Below are positions 35,171 to 43,969 of a stretch of 64,000 nt of DNA, piece by piece. Both the position numbers and the translations under genes were made by a program. Under the pieces are notes generated by a model. It did not search any database. It was not told the DNA's origin and was given only the letters and a program-made list of their open reading frames with translations. The DNA is from Flavobacteriales bacterium (GTDB lineage: Bacteria; Bacteroidota; Bacteroidia; Flavobacteriales_F; PHOS-HE28), in contig JADKJM010000014.1 in NCBI GenBank assembly GCA_016721005.1, positions 62,001 through 126,000 on the forward strand. Direction: 5' to 3'. The stretch's first letter is position 1; every line of letters begins with the position of its first letter.

Positions 35171-37294
35171 TCAGCTGATCCGACCCCAGGCCAATTGGTC
35201 CTTTCGCGCACGCATCGTAGCGGCTAGCGGCGCGTGCCGTGCGTCGGAGAGGTCCGGGTCCTCGTCCAACACACGCATGGCCACTTGTCGGGCTTGTTGA
35301 AGGAGCGCGCTGTCCTCGATCAGATCAGCGATGCGCAATTGGGGAAGTCCGCTCTGTTGTGTGCCGAGCAGATCTCCCGGGCCACGGAGCTTCAGGTCGG
35401 TCTCCGCGATCGCGAAGCCATCGTTGGTGGCGACCATCGTGGAGATCCGTGTGCGTGCATCGTTGCCGAGCATATCACCGGTCATGAGGATGCAATAGCT
35501 CTGGTCCGCACCACGACCGACACGGCCGCGCAACTGGTGCAATTGGGATAGGCCGAAGCGTTCCGCGTTCTCGATCACCATCACACTGGCGTTGGGCACA
35601 TCCACCCCGACCTCGATCACCGTGGTGGCCACGAGGATGTTCGTCTCGCCACGTTTGAAGCGCGCCATTTCGTAGTCCTTGGTGGCTTGGTCCATGCGAC
35701 CATGCACGATCCCGACGGCGTATTTCGGCAGTGGAAAGCGACGCGACATGCTCTCGAAACCATCGGTGAGATCCTTCAGGTCCTGCATGGCGCGCGGGCT
35801 GTTGTCCTTCTTCTCCATCTCTTCGATCAGCGGATACACCACGTAGATCTGCCGCCCCAGTGCGATCTCCTGTTCCAGGAACCCGAAGACCGCGTTGCGC
35901 GATCCATCGTAGCGGTGAACGGTGCGAATGGGTTTGCGGCCGGGCGGCAATTCATCGATCACGCTGGTGTCCAGATCGCCGTACAACGTCATGGCGAGCG
36001 TGCGCGGGATCGGTGTGGCGGTCATCACCAGGACATGCGGCGGCACTTCGCTCTTGGCCCAGAGACGTGCACGTTGTGCCACTCCGAAACGGTGTTGCTC
36101 ATCGATCACCACAAGCCCGAGGCGCTGGAAAACGACACGATCCTCCAACAACGCGTGCGTGCCCACGATGATGTGGACCTCCCCCATCCGAAGCGCTGCG
36201 AGCAAACTCTTTCGCGCGGCGGACTTCGTACTTCCGGTGAGCAAGCGCACCACCACCGGCATACCCTCCAACATTCGCGTGAGCGTGGCGAAGTGCTGTT
36301 GCGCAAGGATCTCCGTGGGTGCCATGAGCGCACCTTGGAAGCCGTTGTCCAGCGCGATGAGCATGCTGAGCAGACCCACCAGTGTCTTGCCACTGCCCAC
36401 ATCGCCTTGCAGTAAGCGGTTCATCTGGTGGCCGCTGCCCATGTCCTTGCGGATCTCCTTCACCACACGCTTCTGCGCAGCGGTGAGTTCGAATGGAAGA
36501 TGCTTCGTGTAGAAGGTGTTCAAGTGATCGCCCACCCGATCGAAGACATGGCCGCGAACATTCTGCTGCGCGAGTTGCTTCTGGCGAAGCAGTCCGAGTT
36601 GGATGAAGAAGAGCTCCTCGAACTTCAAGCGGCGACGGGCGATCTCGAGCAGTGCAGGATCCTGCGGTGCATGCACTTGGCGGAACGCTTCCTCCCGGGA
36701 GATGCCGCCGAGCAAGGCGACCTGATCCGGTCCGAGTGTTTCCGGCAATTGCCCGATGACCTGTGGCAGAAGCGACTTCTGCAATTTCCAGATCGCACGG
36801 CTGGTGAGTCCTTTCGCGCTGAGCTTCTCCGTGGTGTTGTACACGGGCTGCAACGCCGCATCGATGCCTTGATCCCAAGTGGCGGCCAGTTCCAGTTCCG
36901 GGTGCGGCAGGTTCGGCTTGCCTTTGAATGTGGCCGGCTTCCCGAAGGCGATGTACTCGCTACCCGGCTTCAACGATCCTTGCAACCAGCGGATGCCCTT
37001 GAACCACACCATCTCAATGCTGCCCGTTGCATCGGTCAAGGTCGCTACCATGCGCCGCCCTTGTTTCTCACCCACCAATCGCGGCGGTCCAAGGACCCCG
37101 CGCAACTGCACTTGTTGCAGATCATCGGTAACCTCCCGGATGCGGTGGAACCGGCTGCGATCGATGTAGCGGAACGGGAAGTGTTGCAGCAGATCACCGA
37201 AGGTGGCCAGGCCGAGTTCCGCACGCAGCAACTCGCCGCGCTGCGGACCAACGCCCTTCAGGAACTCGATCGGGTTCTCCAACACCTGTTGCAC
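35171..37294 (-). CDS. recG: ATP-dependent DNA helicase RecG
   Basis: A superfamily 2 helicase that remodels stalled forks and Holliday junctions. The order is an N-terminal wedge/OB domain (E-F-L-K-G-V-G-P-Q-R, then the OB region), helicase domain 1 with Walker A G-D-V-G-S-G-K-T and the D-E-Q-H box (V-I-D-E-Q-H-R-F-G-V), T-A-T-P-I-P-R-T-L, helicase domain 2 with G-V-D-V-P-N-A-S-V-M and Q-L-R-G-R-V-G-R, and the C-terminal TRG-type tail. I prefer GTG 37294 as start because it gives 707 residues with the family N-terminus; the open frame reaches 37483 but the extra part is Arg-rich and overlaps the divergent gene at 37336. Confidence 0.94.
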   Translation of the reverse strand: MQQVLENPIEFLKGVGPQRGELLRAELGLATFGDLLQHFPFRYIDRSRFHRIREVTDDLQQVQLRGVLGPPRLVGEKQGRRMVATLTDATGSIEMVWFKGIRWLQGSLKPGSEYIAFGKPATFKGKPNLPHPELELAATWDQGIDAALQPVYNTTEKLSAKGLTSRAIWKLQKSLLPQVIGQLPETLGPDQVALLGGISREEAFRQVHAPQDPALLEIARRRLKFEELFFIQLGLLRQKQLAQQNVRGHVFDRVGDHLNTFYTKHLPFELTAAQKRVVKEIRKDMGSGHQMNRLLQGDVGSGKTLVGLLSMLIALDNGFQGALMAPTEILAQQHFATLTRMLEGMPVVVRLLTGSTKSAARKSLLAALRMGEVHIIVGTHALLEDRVVFQRLGLVVIDEQHRFGVAQRARLWAKSEVPPHVLVMTATPIPRTLAMTLYGDLDTSVIDELPPGRKPIRTVHRYDGSRNAVFGFLEQEIALGRQIYVVYPLIEEMEKKDNSPRAMQDLKDLTDGFESMSRRFPLPKYAVGIVHGRMDQATKDYEMARFKRGETNILVATTVIEVGVDVPNASVMVIENAERFGLSQLHQLRGRVGRGADQSYCILMTGDMLGNDARTRISTMVATNDGFAIAETDLKLRGPGDLLGTQQSGLPQLRIADLIEDSALLQQARQVAMRVLDEDPDLSDARHAPLAATMRARKDQLAWGRIS

Positions 37295-37335
37295 GGCGGA
37301 AAAGTACCAAGCCCGGGTCCCATTACTTTCACCGC

Positions 37336-38754
37336 ATGTGGCCCGGACCAGCTTCATCGGACGGTCGTTCCGTTCGGATCGCCACCTGGCTGCTCCCGCT
37401 GGGCATCCTGCTCTACCTCGCCGTCTTCGCTTGGCGCTTCGCGGATGAGCGCCTGTATAGTGACAGTGGATACTATCTGGCACGCGTGATCAATGAAGGC
37501 ACTTTCCGGATCGAGCACGGTCGTTGGGTGCTTGCGCTTTCGCAAGTGTTGCCGTTGATCGGGACGAAGCTCGGCGTACCGATGAGCGGCCTGATCACCC
37601 TGCACTCCCTGAACAATGTGGTGTGGCTGGGCGCCTGCTTACTGTTCGTGGGTCGTGTGCTTCGCGATCGGAGCGCGATGATCGCACTCGCGGCGGTTCA
37701 CTTGATCGGCCTGACGCACGGACTCTTCTGCCCGATCTACGAACTGTACTACGGCGTGGACCTGCTGATCATCTTCCATGCGTGCTACAAGAGCGACCGG
37801 CTTTCACCCTCTTCCCGTTGGCTCATCCTTACCATCTGCTTTGTCGGTGGCATCTCCAGCCATTTCATCGCGGTGGTGTTGGCGGTCGGGGTGCTCGCAC
37901 TTGAACGCGCATGGCGGGATCGGAAACTGCTCCTGGTCCTTGGTGGCGCGACCGTTGCGTTCCTCGTGGTCCATGTACTGACACTCAGCGTGTACGAGAA
38001 GAGCGGCCTCGAATTCCTCTTGGGCTTCGCTGATCCGGGGAAATTGATGGACCTGATCTCCCCGACGCGGATCATGGAATTCGTTGTGTACTTGGTCATC
38101 CATTACGCCGATACCGCGATCATCGCTGTGGCAGGAGCGGTGATGCTGTGGAAGGATGGCCAGCGTTGGTCCATGCTCGTGTTCATCACCGTCCTCCTGA
38201 TCCTGCACATCCTCGCCGTGATGTTCCTGCCGGGTTTCATGCACGACCGCTATCGCGAACAAGTGAATTTCGCGACCACCGCGTGGATCCTGCTCGTACT
38301 GTGCATGCGCCTCCTACCCACGGTGCGATGGCGGCCGTTCCTCCTTGCCCTACTGATCGGAGGGTCGCTCTTCCGGATGGTGTGTGCGGAATGGGCAGCG
38401 CAGTGGTATGTGGAACGCACGGACCTGATCGTAGCACGCGTGGAGCAAGCGCGATCGTTCGGCCTTACCAAAGGCATCGTAAGTGCGCCGGTCTACTTCG
38501 GTCCGCAGCACCATGTGGTGGACCTCTCGTGGAGCACTTCGGTGGAAAGCCTGTTGCTCTCCTCGAAGAACGGGCCTGAGGGCACCGTGTCGCTCATCAC
38601 CACGCAGGACCTCGATCTTCCGGAAGTGCGCATGCACTTGGATGGCTTCATCTTCCGCCGATGGGACATCATGGATCCTTCCTGGTTGAACACGCGTTAC
38701 TTCCGCGCACCTACCGGCACCTACGTGCCATTGCCTCCTGACCAGCAACCGTAA
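37336..38754 (+). CDS. Polytopic membrane protein, possible GT-C-type glycosyltransferase (tandem paralogue 1)
   Basis: Not a family I can name. The 472-residue protein has about ten hydrophobic segments. The first large loop holds R-F-A-D-E-R-L-Y-S-D-S-G-Y-Y-L, an acidic pattern that recalls the catalytic loop of GT-C membrane glycosyltransferases. Other signatures shared with the next gene are I-E-H-G-R-W-V-L-A, L-T-H-G-L-F-C-P-I-Y-E-L-Y-Y-G, H-D-R-Y-R-E-Q-V and W-S-T-S-V-E-S-L-L-L-S near the soluble C-terminus. The last base of its stop (TAATG) is the first base of the next gene's ATG. It is divergent from recG with about 40 bases between. The GT-C reading is a hypothesis. Confidence 0.8.
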   Translation: MWPGPASSDGRSVRIATWLLPLGILLYLAVFAWRFADERLYSDSGYYLARVINEGTFRIEHGRWVLALSQVLPLIGTKLGVPMSGLITLHSLNNVVWLGACLLFVGRVLRDRSAMIALAAVHLIGLTHGLFCPIYELYYGVDLLIIFHACYKSDRLSPSSRWLILTICFVGGISSHFIAVVLAVGVLALERAWRDRKLLLVLGGATVAFLVVHVLTLSVYEKSGLEFLLGFADPGKLMDLISPTRIMEFVVYLVIHYADTAIIAVAGAVMLWKDGQRWSMLVFITVLLILHILAVMFLPGFMHDRYREQVNFATTAWILLVLCMRLLPTVRWRPFLLALLIGGSLFRMVCAEWAAQWYVERTDLIVARVEQARSFGLTKGIVSAPVYFGPQHHVVDLSWSTSVESLLLSSKNGPEGTVSLITTQDLDLPEVRMHLDGFIFRRWDIMDPSWLNTRYFRAPTGTYVPLPPDQQP

Positions 38755-40151
38755 TGTGGAAGTCCGATCGGATCGAAGGGATCCTCGTTCACATTCCATG
38801 GATGACGGTCCTTTGCCTTCTCATGTTCTTCGCCGTGCGCTTCGCGGATGAGCGCTTGTACGCGGATAGCGGCTACTACCTGCTGCGCACCATCAACGAA
38901 GGAAGCTTCCACATCGAGCACGGCCGCTGGGTGTTGGCCATCGCAGAAGCGCCAGCGTTGGTCGCATCATTGCTCGGCACGTCGATGGACGACGTGATCG
39001 TCGTGTACTCGATCACGAACATCCTTTTCCTCGCACTTGGGATCGCGTATGCCCTATTCGTCCTGAAGGATCGACGTACTGCGTTGTTGTTGGCGATGAT
39101 CCACGTGATCGGACTCGCGCATGGTTTGTTCTGCCCTGTCTTCGAACTCTATTATGGGGTCGCGCTGCTGGTGCTGTGTTTCGCTACCGTGTGGAATATG
39201 CGCATCCGCACGGGTTTCCGTACCGTGCTTTCAATCCTCTTCTTCATCGGCGCGCTGAGCAGCCACCCAATGGTCTGGGCTCTTGTCCTTGGTGCGATAC
39301 TCCTGTTGGGTCCTTCACAGCGTCGATCGATCCTGCGCCCGGCGGTCGTCATCATGATCGCGTTCGCGGTGTTCCGCGGCTTCACCATGAGCGCGTATGA
39401 AGCCGGGCAACTCGCCTTCCTGCAACGGTTCGCGTTCCCCTCACTGGTCGTCGGTCTCTTCACACCCGATGTCCTGATGGAACAAGCCCGACGCATCATC
39501 CTGCACTACCCGGATGTACTCGTCCTCTCCACCTTCTGCGTGGTGGTTCTTTGGCGGAACCGTCAACGTCGCGCGGCGATCATTCATCTGCTCGGTCTTT
39601 TCGCGTTGTACCTCGCGGTCGGGCTGTACCTCCCCGAACCCACGCATGATCGCTACCGCGAGCAGGTGGACTTCGCCTTTACCGCTTGGACGATGATCGT
39701 GATCCTTCTGTGTGTGTGGGAGATCACCGCTTGGCGCCCGGCCTTGCTCGTCCTTCTCGTTGCTTGCGTGGGTTTCCGGCTCGCGTACATCGGATCCATA
39801 GCGCCATCCTACTCCGCGCGCACCGCGTGGGAAAAGGAACTGATCGATCGTGCGCGCGAACATGGCATGCACAAAGCCATCATCGATCCGATGAACACCG
39901 CGTTCGGCACCTTGGATGATCGCGTCGCGCCATACTGGAGCACGGGTTTCGAAACGCTATTGCTCTCGGCGAAGGAAGGATCCCAGCGGGTAGTGAGCGT
40001 GATCACCACAGATGATGCAGCCCACTTCAAACTGGACGAATACCCGGGCATCGTGGTCCTTCGTTGGGACCAAGCATTGGAACCAGCAGAACTCAACATG
40101 CGCTACTTCGATCTGCCGCAAGGGAGCTACGTATCCCTGTCCATGAATTGA
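38754..40151 (+). CDS. Polytopic membrane protein, possible GT-C-type glycosyltransferase (tandem paralogue 2)
   Basis: A 465-residue paralogue of the preceding gene. Matching segments include R-F-A-D-E-R-L-Y-A-D-S-G-Y-Y-L-L-R, I-E-H-G-R-W-V-L-A, L-A-H-G-L-F-C-P-V-F-E-L-Y-Y-G, H-D-R-Y-R-E-Q-V-D-F, Y-W-S-T-G-F-E-T-L-L-L-S and a closing L-N-M-R-Y-F-D-L-P-Q-G-S-Y-V. It starts on the last base of the previous stop, so both are translated from one transcript. Conservation is strongest in the extracytoplasmic acidic loop and the HGLFCP segment, which suggests these are functional sites. The activity and substrate are unknown. Confidence 0.8.
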   Translation: MWKSDRIEGILVHIPWMTVLCLLMFFAVRFADERLYADSGYYLLRTINEGSFHIEHGRWVLAIAEAPALVASLLGTSMDDVIVVYSITNILFLALGIAYALFVLKDRRTALLLAMIHVIGLAHGLFCPVFELYYGVALLVLCFATVWNMRIRTGFRTVLSILFFIGALSSHPMVWALVLGAILLLGPSQRRSILRPAVVIMIAFAVFRGFTMSAYEAGQLAFLQRFAFPSLVVGLFTPDVLMEQARRIILHYPDVLVLSTFCVVVLWRNRQRRAAIIHLLGLFALYLAVGLYLPEPTHDRYREQVDFAFTAWTMIVILLCVWEITAWRPALLVLLVACVGFRLAYIGSIAPSYSARTAWEKELIDRAREHGMHKAIIDPMNTAFGTLDDRVAPYWSTGFETLLLSAKEGSQRVVSVITTDDAAHFKLDEYPGIVVLRWDQALEPAELNMRYFDLPQGSYVSLSMN

Positions 40152-40172
40152 TCCGAGCGCTTACTCTAGACC

Positions 40173-40598
40173 TCACCAGATGAAAGGGACTAACCGCGCC
40201 ACGCCTTTCATCCGCTGCGGATAGTCCGGATGCTTCGCCGTGAGCAGCCCTTCCTCGTGGTACACTTTAACCACCAGTACCACCACGCACACGCCTAGCG
40301 CAACCCACCGCCAGATACTCGGTGCGCCGAACGATACAGCAGCGCCGCACAACAGCACAGCGGTGTACATCGGGTGACGGATGAAGCGATAGATGCCTCG
40401 TTGTGAAAGGGTATTGCCTGCTCGCGGATCCGGCATGATGGTGAAGTTGGTGCTGCCGAGCGAGGACGCCGCCCACACAAATACGATCAGCCCAAGGGCG
40501 AAGAGGCTCCACGCCCACCACGGCAATTGCCAACTGCCACCAATGAGCAGCACGGTGATGGAAGCGAATTGGCCGAGGACGAGCAGCGCCGACCGCAT
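40173..40598 (-). CDS. ICMT/PEMT-like membrane methyltransferase family protein
   Basis: A 141-residue protein with about three or four helices and the family C-terminal signature: G-I-Y-R-F-I-R-H-P-M-Y-T-A-V-L-L, then a further helix and V-Y-H-E-E-G-L-L-T-A-K-H-P-D-Y. This R-H-P ... E-E pattern is shared by isoprenylcysteine carboxyl methyltransferases and phospholipid N-methyltransferases, which bind S-adenosylmethionine at the membrane face. The substrate is unknown; bacterial members are common and mostly uncharacterised. It ends 21 bases from the convergent plus-strand gene and begins 6 bases after the E2 gene stop, so it is probably read through from the pdh operon. Confidence 0.85.
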   Translation of the reverse strand: MRSALLVLGQFASITVLLIGGSWQLPWWAWSLFALGLIVFVWAASSLGSTNFTIMPDPRAGNTLSQRGIYRFIRHPMYTAVLLCGAAVSFGAPSIWRWVALGVCVVVLVVKVYHEEGLLTAKHPDYPQRMKGVARLVPFIW

Positions 40599-40604
40599 TC
40601 GCGA

Positions 40605-41876
40605 TCAGATCGCCCCCACTCCCAACAACAACGCCGGCTCTTCCAGCAGTTGCTTGAAGGTGTTGAGGAAGGCCGCACCGGTAACGCCATCCACCACGCG
40701 GTGGTCGCAGCTCAGGGTCACCTTCATGGTGTGGCCGGGCACGATGGCGCCGTTCTTCACCACGGGCTTTTCCATGATGCCGCCGATGGCCATGATGCAG
40801 GCATCGGGCGGGTTGATGATGGCGGTGAATTCCTCGATGCCGAACATGCCGAGGTTGGAGATGGTGAACGTGTTGCCCTCCCAGTCCTGCGGTTGCAGCT
40901 TCTTCTCCTTCGCCTTCTTCGCGATGTCGCGCACCTCGGCGCCGATGGTGCGAAGCGGCTTGGTGTCGGCGAAGCGGACGACGGGTACAAGCAGACCTTC
41001 TTCCACCGCCACGGCGACACCGATGTGGACGTGCTGGTTGTAGCGGATGCGATCGCCGAGCCAGCTGCTGTTCACTTTGGGGTGCTGCTTCAGCGCGACG
41101 GCCACGCCTTTCACCACGAGATCATTGAACGAGATCTTGTCCGGTGCGATCTGCTTGTTGATCGCTTCGCGCACGTTCATAGCCCGCTCCATGTCGATCT
41201 CCAAGGTGAGGTAGAAGTGCGGCGCACTGAACTTGCTTTCGGCCAAGCGACGTGCAATGGTCTTGCGCATCTGGCTCACGGCGACCTCTTCAAAGCCTTC
41301 GACCTGCGGTGCGTTGAATGACCCGCCGCCATGGTTCTCGACGTCGCTCTTCGTCACGCGGCCATCAGGGCCACTGCCACGCACGCGACTGATGTCGATG
41401 CCTTTCTCTTCTGCTAAGTGTTTCGCGAGTGGGCTCGCTTTCACACGACCGTTGGAATGCGAAGGAGCAGGGGCAGCGGCAGAAGGGGCAGGAGCATGAG
41501 AAGGAGCAACTGCTTTCGGCGTTGAGGGTGACGCGACCGGTGTTGCTTGCGGAGCAGGGGTACTTGCCACCGGTTCCTGCACCTGCTCCTTGGGCTTCGC
41601 GGCAGCCGCACTTGCGAGCAACGCCGTGATGTCCTCTCCTTCCTTACCCAGCACTGCAAGTACACTATCCACCGCGGCGGTCTTCCCTTTCTCCACACCG
41701 ATGTGCAAGAGCACACCATCGGTGAAGCTCTCGAACTCCATGGTGGCCTTGTCGGTCTCGATCTCGGCGAGCACATCGCCGCTCTTCACCTTGTCACCGA
41801 CCTTCTTGTGCCATGCGGCCACCACCCCTTCGGTCATGGTGTCGCTGAGCTTGGGCATGCGTACGATCTCTGCCAT
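40605..41876 (-). CDS. pdhC: Pyruvate dehydrogenase complex dihydrolipoamide acetyltransferase (E2)
   Basis: A 423-residue E2 with one lipoyl domain (residues 1-80, lipoyl Lys in E-T-D-K-A-T-M-E-F), an Ala/Pro/Ser-rich hinge, a peripheral-subunit-binding domain (S-P-L-A-K-H-L-A-E-E-K-G-I-D), another hinge, and the catalytic acetyltransferase domain ending with L-S-C-D-H-R-V-V-D-G-V, which carries the conserved His. It transfers acetyl from E1 to CoA as the core of the complex. The pdhA gene is upstream on the same strand, separated only by a small lipoprotein gene. The E1 beta subunit is not visible here. Confidence 0.95.
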   Translation of the reverse strand: MAEIVRMPKLSDTMTEGVVAAWHKKVGDKVKSGDVLAEIETDKATMEFESFTDGVLLHIGVEKGKTAAVDSVLAVLGKEGEDITALLASAAAAKPKEQVQEPVASTPAPQATPVASPSTPKAVAPSHAPAPSAAAPAPSHSNGRVKASPLAKHLAEEKGIDISRVRGSGPDGRVTKSDVENHGGGSFNAPQVEGFEEVAVSQMRKTIARRLAESKFSAPHFYLTLEIDMERAMNVREAINKQIAPDKISFNDLVVKGVAVALKQHPKVNSSWLGDRIRYNQHVHIGVAVAVEEGLLVPVVRFADTKPLRTIGAEVRDIAKKAKEKKLQPQDWEGNTFTISNLGMFGIEEFTAIINPPDACIMAIGGIMEKPVVKNGAIVPGHTMKVTLSCDHRVVDGVTGAAFLNTFKQLLEEPALLLGVGAI

Positions 41877-41888
41877 GAATGAGGTGCG

Positions 41889-42281
41889 TTAGTAGTTCGC
41901 TTCAAAGTGATAAATGCAACCAGGCGTACCAAAACCATCATCACCAAGCCAGTGGAACTTCAGGTTCATGTGATCGTTTGGACGAGTGTAGACCAAGTAG
42001 CTGTTCCCATGCTCGTACAGGAGAATCGATGTATCCATGCGCTGAACGAACGTATCACCCCTGACAAGCAGACCTGAACTCGCCAAAGGTGAGACCGCAA
42101 GAGTATCGAGGTAACTACCTGTCCCGCTCGGATCGCACTCGTAAGTGGTCACACCTGTAAAAGTCCCATCAAGTGCGTTCGAACCCGTGCCACCTCCATG
42201 TCCCGGAGGTTCGTCGTTTTTGGCGCAGGAAAAACCACCTATCATGAGCAAGACGATCGAGCAATGATGGAGCTTCAGCAT
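41889..42281 (-). CDS. Small putative lipoprotein between pdhA and the E2 gene
   Basis: The start chosen is ATG 42281 (M-L-K-L-H-H-C-S-I-V-L-L-M-I-G-G-F-S-C), giving a signal with a lipobox-like G-F-S-C and a 130-residue product; the frame to 42377 overlaps pdhA. After the Cys comes A-K-N-D-E-P-P-G-H-G-G-G-T-G, then a compact beta-rich domain (G-T-F-T-G-V-T-T-Y-E-C-D ... I-Y-H-F-E-A-N-Y). No domain name can be given. It lies 10 bases downstream of pdhA and 12 upstream of the E2 gene, so it is in the same transcript. Its presence in a central metabolic operon is unexpected. Confidence 0.75.
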   Translation of the reverse strand: MLKLHHCSIVLLMIGGFSCAKNDEPPGHGGGTGSNALDGTFTGVTTYECDPSGTGSYLDTLAVSPLASSGLLVRGDTFVQRMDTSILLYEHGNSYLVYTRPNDHMNLKFHWLGDDGFGTPGCIYHFEANY

Positions 42282-42291
42282 AGTGAAGCGG

Positions 42292-43332
42292 TCAGTCCTT
42301 TTCGTAGGGGTAATCCGGTTCGCGGTACACGTCGTTGTACAATTCCTCATCGGCTGGTGAAGGACTCTGCTCCGCAAAGGTCACGGCCTCCTCCACCTCC
42401 TTGCGTACCGCCGCGTCCATTGCATCCAACTCGGCTTCGGTAGCCCACTTCTTCGCGAGCAAGGTGGCGCGCACGCCTTCGATCGGATCCTGCTTCTTGT
42501 AGCCCTCCACTTCCTCCTTGGTGCGGTACTTCTGCGGGTCGCTCATGCTGTGCCCTTTGTACCGGTAGGTCTTGATGTCGAGCAAGTACGGTCCGTTGCC
42601 AGCGCGCACATGCTCACAAGCCATGGCAATGGCATTGTGTACATCCTCGCAGCGCATGCCATTCACACCAAGACCGGGCATGTCGTAGCTCTCACCGAGC
42701 GTGCTCAGATCATGCACGTTGCTGGTACGCAGCACGCTGGTGCCCATCGCGTAATTGTTGTTCTCGATGATGAAGATCACCGGCAACTTCCACGTCATGG
42801 CCATGTTGAAGGTCTCATGCAGGATGCCTTGGCGCGTGGCTCCATCGCCCATCATGCAGAGCGTCACGTGATCCTCGCCGCGGTACTTGTCGGCGAAAGC
42901 GATGCCTGCACCGAGGCCGATCTGCCCACCCACGATGCCGTGACCGCCGAAGAGGTTGCGCTTCTTATCGAAGTAGTGCATGCTGCCACCCTTGCCCTTG
43001 CTGGTGCCGGTGGTCTTGCCGTAGAGTTCGGCCATCACGTTCTTGGGCGGAGTGCCTAGGACCAAGGGATGCGCGTGATCCCGATAGCCGGTGATCACCT
43101 TGTCGCCTTTGCGAATTGCGGTGATCATGCCCGCGAGGATGGCCTCCTGCCCGATGTAGAGGTGGCAGAACCCACCGAACTTCTGCATGGTGTACAACTG
43201 GCCGGTCTTCTCCTCGAAGCGGCGCATGAGGATCATCTCGGAGAACCAGCGGAGGTAGGTCTCCTTTCCGAAGCCGGAGCCATCCGGCTTAGGACTCGTG
43301 GTGGCCTTCGCTGATGAGGTCTTTGTGGTCAT
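42292..43332 (-). CDS. pdhA: Pyruvate dehydrogenase E1 component, alpha subunit
   Basis: The start is ATG 43332 (M-T-T-K-T-S-S-A-K-A), 346 residues; the open frame continues to 43578 but without coding character. Landmarks are M-R-R-F-E-E-K-T-G-Q-L-Y, Y-R-D-H-A-H-P-L-V-L-G, G-K-G-G-S-M-H-Y-F, and the thiamine-diphosphate motif M-M-G-D-G-A-T-R-Q-G with N-N-N-Y-A-M. It decarboxylates pyruvate with the beta subunit and acetylates the lipoyl group of E2. A -7 box TATATTTG at 43369-43376 on the minus strand lies 36 bases upstream. Confidence 0.96.
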   Translation of the reverse strand: MTTKTSSAKATTSPKPDGSGFGKETYLRWFSEMILMRRFEEKTGQLYTMQKFGGFCHLYIGQEAILAGMITAIRKGDKVITGYRDHAHPLVLGTPPKNVMAELYGKTTGTSKGKGGSMHYFDKKRNLFGGHGIVGGQIGLGAGIAFADKYRGEDHVTLCMMGDGATRQGILHETFNMAMTWKLPVIFIIENNNYAMGTSVLRTSNVHDLSTLGESYDMPGLGVNGMRCEDVHNAIAMACEHVRAGNGPYLLDIKTYRYKGHSMSDPQKYRTKEEVEGYKKQDPIEGVRATLLAKKWATEAELDAMDAAVRKEVEEAVTFAEQSPSPADEELYNDVYREPDYPYEKD

Positions 43333-43368
43333 TCGCGTGGGAAAGGAACGCCAAGGGCGCAATGCGCA

Positions 43369-43376
43369 CAAATATA
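43369..43376 (-). promoter_or_regulatory. Candidate -7 box for pdhA
   Basis: The minus strand reads TATATTTG, an exact match to the Bacteroidota -7 consensus TAnnTTTG, 36 bases upstream of the pdhA ATG at 43332. Confidence 0.6.
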
Positions 43377-43402
43377 GCCGAGGCCCCAGCGGCCGGAGGC
43401 GA

Positions 43403-43891
43403 TCAGCGCTTGAGGAAGGAACGATTGAAATACAGTGGTAGCAGATTGCTGGCGGTGGCGATCTCGTACACCGCGCCATTCTCCACGCCCAGCAACAGGC
43501 GCAATGGTCGCTTGTCCTGTCGGCCTTCCTGTTCCAGCAACGCTTGCCGGCAAATACCGCACGGCGAGACCGGCACATCGGACTTGATGTCGATGACCAC
43601 CACGGCCATCACATCCACGGTTCCTTTCGGGTGTTGCGACATGGCGGCGTGCAAGGCCGTTCGTTCGGCGCAGATACCGGCCGGATAGGAAGCATTCTCC
43701 TGGTTGTTGCCGGTAAAGAGCGCGCCGTCGGACATCCGCAACGCCGCACCTACATGGAAGTCGGAATACTCAGCGTAGGCTCTTCCGGCCGCTTCGCGCG
43801 CTTGGATCAGCAATTCCTGATCGGCTGCGCACAGATCCTGCCAACCGGCGTGGCGCTGAAAGCTGAATGTGAATGGTTCTTGCGAGGACAT
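43403..43891 (-). CDS. cdd: Cytidine deaminase
   Basis: The start is ATG 43891 (M-S-S-Q-E-P-F-T-F), 162 residues. The zinc-dependent active site is seen in C-A-E-R-T-A-L-H-A-A (one Cys ligand and the catalytic Glu) and P-C-G-I-C-R-Q-A-L (two Cys ligands). It deaminates cytidine and deoxycytidine to uridine forms for pyrimidine salvage. It lies upstream of pdhA on the same strand, with its own -7-like box TACTTTCG at 43911-43918. The C-terminus (Y-F-N-R-S-F-L-K-R) is the usual one for Bacteroidota Cdd. Confidence 0.95.
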   Translation of the reverse strand: MSSQEPFTFSFQRHAGWQDLCAADQELLIQAREAAGRAYAEYSDFHVGAALRMSDGALFTGNNQENASYPAGICAERTALHAAMSQHPKGTVDVMAVVVIDIKSDVPVSPCGICRQALLEQEGRQDKRPLRLLLGVENGAVYEIATASNLLPLYFNRSFLKR

Positions 43892-43910
43892 CGCTGCGCG
43901 AAAAGGAGGT

Positions 43911-43918
43911 CGAAAGTA
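43911..43918 (-). promoter_or_regulatory. Candidate -7 box for cdd
   Basis: The minus strand reads TACTTTCG, one change from TAnnTTTG, 19 bases upstream of the cdd ATG. Confidence 0.5.
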
Positions 43919-43969
43919 CAGCGCCACAGGGCTTCCGATCAGCCCACCGGACCGCGATGGTTAGTTTTG

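Noticed and set aside
37295..37483. N-terminal extension of RecG
   Set aside because: The extra residues are Arg/Gly/Cys-rich, overlap the start of the divergent gene, and known RecG proteins begin near the GTG at 37294.
43962..43969. TAGTTTTG, a perfect -7 match, just before the VTC-domain ATG
   Set aside because: It abuts the ATG at 43970, so transcription would start inside the gene; conserved residues precede the next Met (44042), so I treat the match as chance.
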